In this document: piece by piece, positions 31,373 through 40,472 of the stretch | How positions within the stretch are numbered: the stretch's first letter is position 1 | Layout of the letters: each line of letters starts with the position of its first letter | Source: Pseudocercospora fijiensis CIRAD86 | Taxonomy: Eukaryota > Ascomycota > Dothideomycetes > Mycosphaerellales > Mycosphaerellaceae | Reading direction: 5' to 3' | Assembly: GCF_000340215.1 (NCBI RefSeq) | Contig: NW_006921537.1 | Location: 1,329,011 to 1,393,010, forward strand | DNA length: 64,000 nucleotides | Translations under genes and position numbers: made by a program | The notes under the pieces: model-generated | What the model saw: the letters and a program-made list of their open reading frames with translations, nothing else | Database searches by the model: none | Told to the model about the DNA's origin: nothing

Positions 31373-32899
31373 CTCTGCTAATAGTACTACTAACATATAT
31401 CGTCGATTAGTCGATATATTAATAAAGCCAAAGTTTATATATAGTATAGCCGTTATGTTACATTCTAAGGTATTACTATCTACGCCTACCTATTACTTAT
31501 TCTCGCTGCCTCTTCCTTACTTACTTACTATCGCTATTGCTAAATAGCGACTAATATAGCGACTAATATAGGATTATCTTCTCGAGCGCGTATATATAGA
31601 TATTATAGCGTAGACCTATTGCCCTATTAAACTCGATAACCTATAAATCGAGTACTTAGTACTAAGGTCGACCTACGCTATAAAATAAGCCTACTAGAAG
31701 ACCTATTAGAAACAGTAACTCGCTTAGTATTAGTATAGTCGCCGCTATATCTCGAAAACGAGGTAGTATAGCATAGACAACGTATCTACGAGGCGTGTAT
31801 TATAGGTCTTGTATTATAGTAGTTACCTTCTTATTAGACTACTTACTTATTCTATCTCTTGCCGCTAGTAGGTTGTCTATATTGTCCTTATCTACTATAT
31901 TAATATCTTCCGTCTCTTCCTCTTCTACGCCTATAGCGCGTATATTAAAGACTGTCTCCGGTATATAGGCTATCTCGTCGGTAGCTTCCTACGGCGGCTA
32001 TTATTATAGTTATAAGAACTCGTCGGCGGCTTGCTATAGCGGCTATTATTATAGTTGTAAGAACTCGTTAATAGATAGAAGTAACGATATTCTTACTGCC
32101 TTAGCGGCATAATTAGACGATAGCTAGTTTATAAAGGAACGATATTATAGCGCTAAGAGTCGCGTTCTTACCTCGTCTAACTTCTTATAGAAGTTAATTT
32201 TAACGTTCTTAAGAAGCGAGTATAGTTATAGGTAATTAGTCCGCTCGAGAGCGCCTATATTGTCGCTATTACACCGAGACAGAAGAAATACCTTATCGTC
32301 GTCCTTAATAGCTAGTATAATCGCCTATTGCTATTTATAGTAGATACTAGTCGCTTTAAGGCTACCTGCCTCTTCAAACCGCCGTACGTAGGTCTTAGTA
32401 ACACCCTTACTAATAGGGTTGTTTTTAAACTCGGCATTAATCTAGATGTACTAGTAAGGTAGATAATAAGTCGCCTAGAAATAGTATATATACTCTACTA
32501 GTAGGTCGTAGATCTTGTAACGCTTAAATCGGCTCTATTATAGTATACCGAGTTTAACGTAAGCTAAAGCCTTCGAGTACTACTTAGCTAGAAGGACCTA
32601 GACTAAATATAGCAGTTGCTAGAAGACCTCTATACTACTAATAGTGCGTCGGAAGAGAGGTAATTGCTAGCTCTTATTAGCCGCCTTAATAGCTCTATTA
32701 TGCTACTTCTTATTAGTCTTAATTGCGTAGACAATAATACTAGAGAGCGAGAAGTTAGCCTTAGCTACCTTCTTAACTTTAGCCTTGTATTTAGAGTGCT
32801 AGCCTTTAACGGGCCTAGTAGTGCGGTTCTATACGAAGGTTAGCAACTAGTATACCTATATAGGAAGAAACGGCTAGTTTTACCTATATAAGCAAGGGA

Positions 32900-34250
32900 T
32901 TGTCCTGCCTTAAGTAAGTATACTATATGCTAGCGTACTAGAAACCCTATTCCTTCCTTAAATAGCTAGCTAGAGGGTCGTTATTGCCTTCTAGCAAAGC
33001 CCTCTCGGCATTAGCAAGCGCTTAAATACACTCTTTATTATTCTTAACGTTATAAAGTGCCCTTAGCAAGCACCTATAGACCTTCTTATATAGTGAATTA
33101 AGTAGAAACTTCTTCCGAATAATCTCTAACTAATAGCGTTAACAAAGCCTTAGTTAGACCTCTAGAAATACGGTTGTAATAGCCGCTTGCTCGCTAGCTA
33201 AGTCGTTAGTTACTATCTATTATAGTAACTAGCCGCTAATCTCGCTATAACCGGCCTAATAAGCTAGGTGTCGAAGACCTATAGTATACATAACACTATG
33301 CTTGCTTTCTAAGGCTATATAAGCTATAGGTCGCTATTTTAGATAGTCGTTAGGCACTATAAGGTTGCAGAGGTAGAAGCTAGTCTTATAGGTGTCGTAT
33401 ATGTCGTCTATTAGTATAATACGACTATATTTCCGAAGCAATTTAATGCTAGCTAGCTCGGCAAATACAAAGCCTCTTCGGAGGCTATTAGGAGTTATTA
33501 TTCCGAAGCTATAGAAGTGTAGACCTAGCTTAGTAGCCTTATTATAAGCGGCCTCTAATTGGACTAGAATATTGCCTCTTATTTGCTATATAACTTGTCT
33601 CTTGTTACGGTTATAGTATAGCGAAGAACGACCTAGGTTATAGGCGTCTTAGTACGCGTTTTAGCTACTAAATAGTCGCCTACTTCTAAGTTGTCTATTT
33701 AAGGCATTACTAACACGGTTAATAACGCGTCTAGCTCTCGGAGAGTTGTTTATATTAGTCTTAATTATATTCCGGACGTATTTGTTTAACTTCCGGCTAT
33801 TAAGAAGGTCTAGGTCGTATATATGTCTGCTATCGAATTAGCCTCTCGTAATATATATAGGTTCTTATCGAATACCTTCTAGCCGATATATTATTATAAT
33901 AAAGGACACTTTATAGGGCGCAACTAGCTTGAATTTAGGCTTCTAACGTTATCTAATAAAGGTTTCTTCTTTAGAGGCGCTCTTGTCCTGTTTTTCCTTG
34001 CTTTTGCTCTTGCTATTACTATTGCTTTTGCCTTTACTATTACTATTACGTCGTCGTTTAATATAGCCGAAGTACTGCTTCTTAGTTGTCCGGCCTTGTA
34101 TATCTAAACCCTTACCTAAACGCGATGCAATCGTACGCGAGTATATATTACTTAAAACAGCCTATATCGTTTCCTATTGCGATAGGGAAAGTTTAAATAG
34201 TTTAGTAAGGTTAAAGAACAGTTGCTAAAGTCGTTCTAGCTCCGTAATAT
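32900..34250 (-). pseudogene. MULE transposase relic
   Basis: Reading the minus strand with TAG as Gln/Trp gives a Lys/Ser-rich leader (34.1-33.95 kb), then the catalytic-type segment ILIDDIYDTYKTSFYLCNLI (33373-33414 and onward), a LESKHSV...GLRHL segment, and VTNDLASEQAAI near 33181-33215. That order (D..YKTN, then E.....AL, then TD...EQ.A) is the pattern of Mutator-type transposases. Many stops make it inactive. Confidence 0.65.
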
Positions 34251-34334
34251 CGTCTATTGTAGTAGTATATAGTATATTACAAAACGAGAGGTTTGGGATT
34301 TCCGCTTGCTTAGTATAGGTGTGCCAAGCTTTAT

Positions 34335-34458
34335 CTCGAAATACGCGAAGCCCGGAAATTAAGCGAAATAATATGGGGAAACAGGGTCTTGGCGGGATCT
34401 ACGTAATTACACGGGAAGCCCCACCTCGCTAATCGAGGTGTTGGCAGAATACAGACCA
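34335..34458 (-). repeat. Right terminal inverted repeat of element C
   Basis: Pairs with 31254-31372. This copy is less RIP-mutated (several CA/TG kept where the left has TA). Confidence 0.8.
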
Positions 34459-34798
34459 CTATCATGAGTATGTATCACAGTTCAGATCCTCCCGTGCTCC
34501 ATTCTCTCTTGCAACCCATTTGGAGCCACAAATTGCCGGCATCTGCGTATCGAGACATCCTTCTAGTCATCGGTCAGCCGTCGCATCATGCCCCGAGACA
34601 GACTATACTCTCCTGGGAGGTATTGCTGCTTCATGAATGCTCGAATAGCTCGGTCAACGGACTGCATCGCTCCATGGCCAGACTCTGCCTGGCTGGTGCG
34701 AAAGCCGACCGGAGAGAACACTGATTTGACCATGCCATCCTGCAAGTCATCCGTGTCGCATACTTCATCGTCAAGGCTGTACCGATCACACATACCCA

Positions 34799-35332
34799 TC
34801 ATTTCGGCCGAACCTTGAGCACAGCCTTCCTCGGCTTGACCTCGATCATGAAGTTCTCGTCAATCTCTCCTCGACCGTTCATCTCCAACGCGCCACTCTT
34901 GTCTTCCTCTTGACCAACAGCGCCAGCCATCTCGTCTGGCCGCCCTTCCCCTGCCTTAGCGACATCCATGCTCATCTCCTGCTCCAACTCCAACTCCAAC
35001 GCCTTCGCCATCTCCTCCTCTTCTTCCGCATCTCTCCGCTTCCGTGTCGCCTCTTCCATCTTCCTGCAATACTCCTTCTCGTCAGGCTCAAGCGCACCCT
35101 CGGTCTCTCTGTACACCTTCGTGATAGCACCCTTCACAATCCTGTAAAAGTCTTCGGGTAGCACCAAATTCCTGATTGAAACGGTGAGGAATCCCGTGTG
35201 TGACACGGATACCAGAGCGCGCACTTGCCCGTCGTGCTCTCGAGTTGGTGTCAGCTCGTGTAGTTGGCCGAGCATCATTTTCGCCTCTTTGCCGTAGCAA
35301 GTTGCAGTGTAGGACTTGCTCGTTCTTAACCT
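34799..35332 (-). CDS. Unrecognised protein, possibly the 3' exon of the gene at 35355-36404
   Basis: The ORF from the ATG at 35278 has 159 residues, but the same frame is open upstream to an AG at 35334-35333 and reads sensibly (RTSKSYTATCYGKEAKMMLG). Contents: VSVSHTGFLTVSIRNLVLP then EDFYRIVKGAITKVYRE, and a long Glu-rich helix (RKRRDAEEEEEMAKALELE). If the upstream ORF is spliced from 35370 to 35332, the intron is only 37 bp but keeps frame; the product would be about 522 residues. A further weak ORF (34563-34802, 79 residues) overlaps its 3' end and abuts element C. Function unknown. Confidence 0.5.
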   Translation of the reverse strand, partial: RLRTSKSYTATCYGKEAKMMLGQLHELTPTREHDGQVRALVSVSHTGFLTVSIRNLVLPEDFYRIVKGAITKVYRETEGALEPDEKEYCRKMEEATRKRRDAEEEEEMAKALELELEQEMSMDVAKAGEGRPDEMAGAVGQEEDKSGALEMNGRGEIDENFMIEVKPRKAVLKVRPK

Positions 35333-35354
35333 CTAAATAGCCGAGTTATATAGG

Positions 35355-36404
35355 CTATATCCTAAGTACCTTATTATCGACGATCTTGAGTGGTGAGACG
35401 CCGAAACGAGGGACCCCGTTGCGGTCAGAGATCGGTGTGACGCCAGCGTTGGTGAGGGTGCCGTCGACACGATTGCGCAGCTCGTCGCAGTAATGCTTTG
35501 CGTTGGAATATCCAGTCGCCTCAGCCGTGATCGCGCCTGTGTTGCTTCGAGTGATTTTCAACTGCATGGTTGGTAGGCAGATCCCGAGGGCTTTGATGGT
35601 ACCGAACGCAGCGATACCGCGAGCTGTGAAGCGCTTGTCGTGGTACGGAATGGGGTTCTTCTTGAGACTCTCAAGATGGACCGCCACCTCGCTCATTTCT
35701 GAAGACTTCTGGCGGTTTTTGGCGTCTTCTGCCGCGTCTGCCTCAGCTTTGGCGCGCGCAGTCTCAGCCTGGGTACGTCGGAAGGTGATGTAAGTGAGCT
35801 GGTCTTGAGTCGCCTGCTCTTGTTCAAACTGGACATCGAATACATCTGCCTCTTCGATCACACAATGAACCTCGGTCTCGCCATCAGGATGTTGGTACAC
35901 TGTTGCGGTTCTTACTTCAATTGCATCGCAAAAGAACTCCACAAGCTGACCATAGGTGTACGCTTCAATCTCGGCATGTCGGCCTTGCGAAGGGATGAAT
36001 GTGGACAGCGCAAATCTCGTGAACATCGCATTAGTCTCATCTATGAGCTTCTGTGGTATGCGTCCACCAATTTCGCCCTGCAGCAGATTTTTTGCGATGG
36101 TGCAGACTCGATGCTGGAAGTTCTCGGAGTGCTGTGACCCACGAACGTAGCCACCGAGCCTGCAAGTGTCTTCGCCGACATCACTCCGCTGCATCACTAA
36201 TGATGCCGAGAGTGGATTGATGTTCGAGTCGGCGTAGATCTTTGAGAGAAGAGTGTATTCGTACATCGCAATGGCCCCTTCCCCTGCGGGAGTTGTTGTC
36301 TTGATTGCTGCGGCAGCTTCATTTCTGGCGCGAGCCGCCGAGGTCGCAGCCTCAATTGTGGCTCGAGTACGAGAAGTCTTCGCTCGTTTCTGTGGTCGCT
36401 GCAT
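35355..36404 (-). CDS. Unrecognised protein, 349 aa
   Basis: Open frame from the ATG at 36404. The N-terminal 45 residues are basic and Ala-rich (QRPQKRAKTSRTRATIEAAT). The middle looks globular (MYEYTLLSKIYADSNINPLS, EDTCRLGGYVRGSQHSENFQ, EIEAYTYGQLVEFFCDAIEV). A charged helix near residues 220-250 precedes another globular part (FTARGIAAFGTIKALGICLP). The last residues (KVLRI) run into a small AT-rich patch that could be a short intron joining it to the ORF at 35332. An alternative 5' exon could begin at the ATG at 36490. No family recognised. Confidence 0.6.
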   Translation of the reverse strand: MQRPQKRAKTSRTRATIEAATSAARARNEAAAAIKTTTPAGEGAIAMYEYTLLSKIYADSNINPLSASLVMQRSDVGEDTCRLGGYVRGSQHSENFQHRVCTIAKNLLQGEIGGRIPQKLIDETNAMFTRFALSTFIPSQGRHAEIEAYTYGQLVEFFCDAIEVRTATVYQHPDGETEVHCVIEEADVFDVQFEQEQATQDQLTYITFRRTQAETARAKAEADAAEDAKNRQKSSEMSEVAVHLESLKKNPIPYHDKRFTARGIAAFGTIKALGICLPTMQLKITRSNTGAITAEATGYSNAKHYCDELRNRVDGTLTNAGVTPISDRNGVPRFGVSPLKIVDNKVLRI

Positions 36405-37014
36405 GTTGCGAGACCGAACGACGAAAGGATTGCATTTGGCGTGGATGCTGCACAGAAAGTTGAAGGCTTCCGAGAAGCTGCCTTAGGCATGGCCGTTTCG
36501 GGCTGTTCCGGTGATGCGCTTCACTAGCGTGGGGTTGAGTGAATGGTTTTACGCTGCTGGGTTCGCTTCATCCCGACACTTCTGCGGGAATTCATACGCC
36601 TCTGGAGGTACTCTAGTACTATTCTCTCAGTCGTAAGGGCGACGTATGGATTACTGTTTTTAGACTAGACCAAGAAGGTAGCACACACCAGGTGTTGGTG
36701 AAAGCCTGTTCGGTCATGGAGAACTCCAAATACCACAGCGAGGCCAGACACCAATATGACGCGTGCATCGCAGTACTTGCTCAGAGTGCGAAGACATAGA
36801 CAGGAAGGTGATTTACTCGTACTGCGCTCCAGAAAGCACAATAGGGCCACAGAGGCGATTCGCGACGTAAACACTGTAGTACTTAGAACCAAAACAGGAA
36901 GCCGGCACAGGGAGAGGCGGAATGCAGCTCGAAATCGCTTGTCATTCGGTCCAGCTAAGTACAGATTCCAGACGCCCGAAGGAAGAAGAGACACCAGCAG
37001 CACCGCAACGACCT
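36405..37014. other. Intergenic region
   Basis: About 600 bp. No supported gene. Confidence 0.45.
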
Positions 37015-38817
37015 CTAGTCCAGAACGATTGGCTCCTTATCCGAGACACTGCCACCTAGGACTGGTGACTTGGGCCGGTACCCACCAGCCGCATCTCCAT
37101 TCTGGCCACGACCATTGGCAGCTGCGGATCTCGCGCCAGGACCACGGCAGACCTCCTCGCCATACACCTCCGCAAACCAAACCTTCTTCTTGATGTAGCC
37201 ATACCACATTATGATGTGATGGATGCTCTGCTCCTTCTTATCTTTTGACGTGGCTTCGCGAGCGTCGAGCACGAAACGGGCAAACTCTCGAAGAGAAGGA
37301 GCGCTGAAAGAGCCCAAATTGTTGCGCTGGATGGCCTGGACGACGGCCTTTGCGCTGGGAGTACCCGCTTTAGCCATTGAGGGGACGGTGAGGAGCGGCT
37401 CGTCCCACTTGGCGGCGTTGTTGGCGTGCACGGCGTCTTCCATGGCGGCTGCTGGGGGTAGAGAGCGCTCCGTGGGAGCTGTCTGCGGTGAAGCAGTGAG
37501 TACGGAAGCGGGCGGCGTAGAGGTCATGGTTGGCGCAGAAGCAGAAGCGACAGCGAGTGGAGTGACAGGCTTCTGCTTCGTCTCGACCTTGACCTTCTTG
37601 GCGACGTACTTCTTCTCGGCCATGGCGGCAGTGCCGTACCTATCATCGAGTTCGGAGCCATGCTCGGACAAGAAGATGTCGATGGCGCCCTCGATGTGGA
37701 TTTTGGTGCCAGTGGTCGGTTGACCTTGGATTCTAAGCCAAGCTTTGAGAACTTGCAGGTCGTAGTGATCGACGTTTCCATTCTTATTGGCATGGATGAC
37801 CTCCTTGTTGAATGGAATCTCCTTGGAGTTGTTCTGGAGGTCGTAGCGACGCAGATTGGCATTCTCGCTGATCTGGTATGGAGCGTAGTGCGGTGGAGGA
37901 ATGAAGTTTTTGGTTTCCTGGCGACGCTTAGCGTCATTCTTCTGCCAGACTGTAGTAGGATTAGGTAGTATTGCGCCTGGTGGAGCAGGGTTGGCAATGC
38001 GGCCCTTGTAGCCAGAGAGGATGCTGTTTACTGAGGAGACGGTTCCTGGACGAACACCGAGCACATCTGGGGCAGCAAAGTAATCAGGGTTGGTGAGGCG
38101 AGGGTCCTTGTTGGTGGAAGCTGCAAAGTCCGACTTGTCTGTGGGTATAGCATTCGACATATTGGGTTGACGTGAAGTGGAAGAAGGGCCAGACTCGTGC
38201 TTGACGAGGCTTGCATTCTTAGACGAGGCGATTGACTTGGGCGGCAAAGCGAGACCGATAGGCTTCTTGACCGGCTGTACAGCGTGATTGTTGGCGTAGG
38301 AGAAGTGCTTTGGGGCTTGGCGCAAGTTGTGCAAGATCTTGTTGCACTCGCGCTGCGTTCGATTGGCTTCTTTCTGCTTGACTGCCAGCAACTTTGCTCT
38401 AGCAGCTTCGACATCAGGATCATCATCGTCGAAGAGGCCAGCGTCGAGGGCGACATCCACGTCATTTTCGTAGCCGACTTGCCGCATCAACTCCATTCGG
38501 CTACTCTCCTCGGCGGCGAGGTCATTTTCGATGATGTCGTCGGCGACGCCTTGAAAATCCTCATGGTCCAAGTCGACACCATATTGCTGAGTCTGCGTTG
38601 GTGCTTTCTTGAGAAGCGCAATTTTGCGATGCTTAGGCTGATTGGTGCCGGCCCTCGAGTCTTGGCGTTCAGCCTTGCGCTTGAGAGTGCTCTGCTCGGA
38701 GCGCTTGGAGCCGAAGTCGATAGGTCCGGAGAGAGGAGGCATAGTGAGTGAGTGGAGTCGGCGTCGGCGTCGGCGGCCTCCACTGTGTTCAGAAATCGTA
38801 TTCGTGGTATCTGTCAC
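37015..38817 (-). CDS. Nuclear-type protein of unknown function (600 aa)
   Basis: Open frame from the ATG at 38817. The in-frame ATG at about residue 26 (MPPLSGPIDFGSKR) may be the true start, since the residues before it include an Arg run that looks like leader. Early basic patch TLKRKAERQ...HRKIALLKKAP, then an acidic region (residues 75-130), a disordered middle, a helical block at about 319-392 (IPFNKEV...LKAWLRIQG...DDRYG) and a C-terminal helical block at about 482-548 (SAPSLREFARFVLDAREATS...IIMWYGYIKKKVWFAEVYG). Not recognised. The two marked blocks and the basic patch have counterparts in the ORFs at 23729-27184 and 27805-29265. Confidence 0.7.
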   Translation of the reverse strand: MTDTTNTISEHSGGRRRRRRLHSLTMPPLSGPIDFGSKRSEQSTLKRKAERQDSRAGTNQPKHRKIALLKKAPTQTQQYGVDLDHEDFQGVADDIIENDLAAEESSRMELMRQVGYENDVDVALDAGLFDDDDPDVEAARAKLLAVKQKEANRTQRECNKILHNLRQAPKHFSYANNHAVQPVKKPIGLALPPKSIASSKNASLVKHESGPSSTSRQPNMSNAIPTDKSDFAASTNKDPRLTNPDYFAAPDVLGVRPGTVSSVNSILSGYKGRIANPAPPGAILPNPTTVWQKNDAKRRQETKNFIPPPHYAPYQISENANLRRYDLQNNSKEIPFNKEVIHANKNGNVDHYDLQVLKAWLRIQGQPTTGTKIHIEGAIDIFLSEHGSELDDRYGTAAMAEKKYVAKKVKVETKQKPVTPLAVASASAPTMTSTPPASVLTASPQTAPTERSLPPAAAMEDAVHANNAAKWDEPLLTVPSMAKAGTPSAKAVVQAIQRNNLGSFSAPSLREFARFVLDAREATSKDKKEQSIHHIIMWYGYIKKKVWFAEVYGEEVCRGPGARSAAANGRGQNGDAAGGYRPKSPVLGGSVSDKEPIVLD

Positions 38818-39774
38818 GGGAATTTGTGTTCAGGTTCTGGTATGCTGAGCAGGTGTTTGGAGATGTCTCAGTTTGTATATGCAGAATAGCGGTCGTGTTG
38901 TCTCGAGGTTGTTGATGTCGAAGCTGAAAGAAAAGGAGAGTCTTCTGGCAGAAGTCGCGTTCAAGATGTAGTTTCGAGCGGTCGGGAAAATGAATTGACG
39001 CCACAGTCATAGAATAAGTACTAACTCTCGCCAGTGCATAGCGCAGTTGGCGCAACAATAGCAGGCAATACGGCGAACAATAGAGCGGTTGTCCGATCAT
39101 ATTGAATCCGTGAATGAGGAACTGTAACAATAGAGCGATTGATCGAGAATGGCAGCTATTGTTATCGCGATGTAGAGGGAGATCGAGGTGAAACAGTAGC
39201 AGAGGCTAGCAAGTTCAATATTCGCTTCCAGGTGCATGCTTATAACGAGCAACTGGGTACCGGAATGTGTCCAAATGGTCTGTATCAACCATTCGAGCTG
39301 AGGAACATGTACTCAAATGGGATGAAACGAGGCCGATGGTCCCGCAGAGTGAGCGAGCACGAGCAGCACCGAGCGGGAACATCGGCCGCCACATTCTCTT
39401 GTCGAGTTTTGTGCACCTTCGCCGCAGTCCTGAGGAGCCTCAAGCATACTGAGACCGCCTGAACAGTAAGGCATATGGCCTGATCATCTGGAAGAACGTC
39501 GTGAAGGCTAAGAATTGATTGATCAGTCACGTGACATATCGAGGCTACAAGGCTACTTACATATGCCTTCACGATCGTTATTCGAGATGTCATATCGATG
39601 TCAAGCCTGTGCAATTCCAGAGACACCTTTCTACGCCATCGGCCATGTGTCCCGTGGTCCGGCCTAAACCTGCTCTCCCCACGTCTTCTGCGGCTGGGTC
39701 TCGTTGTGATATCGGATGCTTTTTCATGCTCATTGATCGCCAAAGGCTTTTTGCTCCATACCCATTGAATCATC
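38818..39774. other. Intergenic region
   Basis: About 950 bp with no supported gene. Short ORFs on both strands lack family features. Confidence 0.45.
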
Positions 39775-40301
39775 TCATTTCTTCTCCTCTGTTGCAGCTT
39801 TTTTACCCTTCTTTTTACTCTTGGCCTTCTTCCTATCTCTCTTCTTCAGGCTCTGCATGCCAGCCTTGCATACCTCAGCATATCTGGTGAAGAATATGTC
39901 GAGATCGTCGGGCTGCACTATGGTCGAGAGCTTGACTTTGTTCTTGTTCTTGATGCGCTCTTCCGATCGCGACTTGCCATCAGTCGCCCGGATGATGATT
40001 GGCAGTGGGTTCGGAGGATTCAGGTCCCATAGCGGGTCATCTGCGACTTTCTGGCCTAGTGGTGGACTTGACACCGATGTGTTGAATGTTACTGGCCATG
40101 TCAGAATTCATTTTTGCAGGTTTATGACTCCACCTCCATACATCTCTTCTGTGTCAGGAAGACTGAGCCGTGGCCTTTCTGTTGTGTCTTCTCGATGAGC
40201 GATGTGAGTTGGACGAAGAACTGTTTCAAATTAGATATGGGCATACAAATGCTAACTCCTATCAGCCTCACTTCGTCATTGCTTAGGTGTTCCTTAGGCA
40301 T
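39775..40301 (-). CDS. SRP14: Signal recognition particle subunit SRP14
   Basis: Exons 40301-40272, 40220-40142 and 40091-39775 add to 426 bases, or 141 residues. Exon 1 encodes MPKEHLSNDE; exon 2 the conserved FFVQLTSLIEKTQQKGHGSV then FLTQKR; exon 3 continues LTFNTSVSSP, DDPLWDLNPPNPLPIIIRAT and ends in a Lys-rich tail (KKRDRKKAKSKKKGKK). Introns are 51 and 50 bp, the second with a CTGAC branch site. SRP14 is the Alu-domain subunit that pauses elongation during co-translational targeting to the ER. It is divergent from SGD1 with a shared 171-bp promoter. Confidence 0.95.
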
Positions 40302-40472
40302 TTTGGCGATATACGTGAAATCGTCAGAACGTGGTGTCGTCGTGGTGTGTCGTTGGAATTGAGTGCGGTTCCGTCCCCCGCATGTGACGCCGATCGCCGA
40401 AATCTCCACTAAAATTTCATTAATCGTGATTTCTTCGTACTCTTTTCGCGGCAACAACATCGACATGCCACG
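40302..40472. promoter_or_regulatory. Divergent promoter of SRP14 and SGD1
   Basis: Only 171 bp separate the two start codons, so the genes must share this promoter region. Confidence 0.7.

Larger units (their letters stand above)
31254..34458 (-). mobile_element. Element C: RIP-degraded Mutator-like element (MULE)
   Basis: Inverted ends of about 120 bp: left begins TAGTCTGTATTCTGCTAACA and right (reverse complement) TGGTCTGTATTCTGCCAACA. Shared inner blocks are AATTACGT, CCCGC(T/C)AAGACCCT and TCGCTTAATTTCCGGGC. The interior shows full CpA-to-TpA exhaustion with many TAG. A MULE-type transposase is readable on the minus strand when TAG is taken as Gln/Trp. No clean target duplication was found; ATCAT occurs on both flanks. 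Confidence 0.8.
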
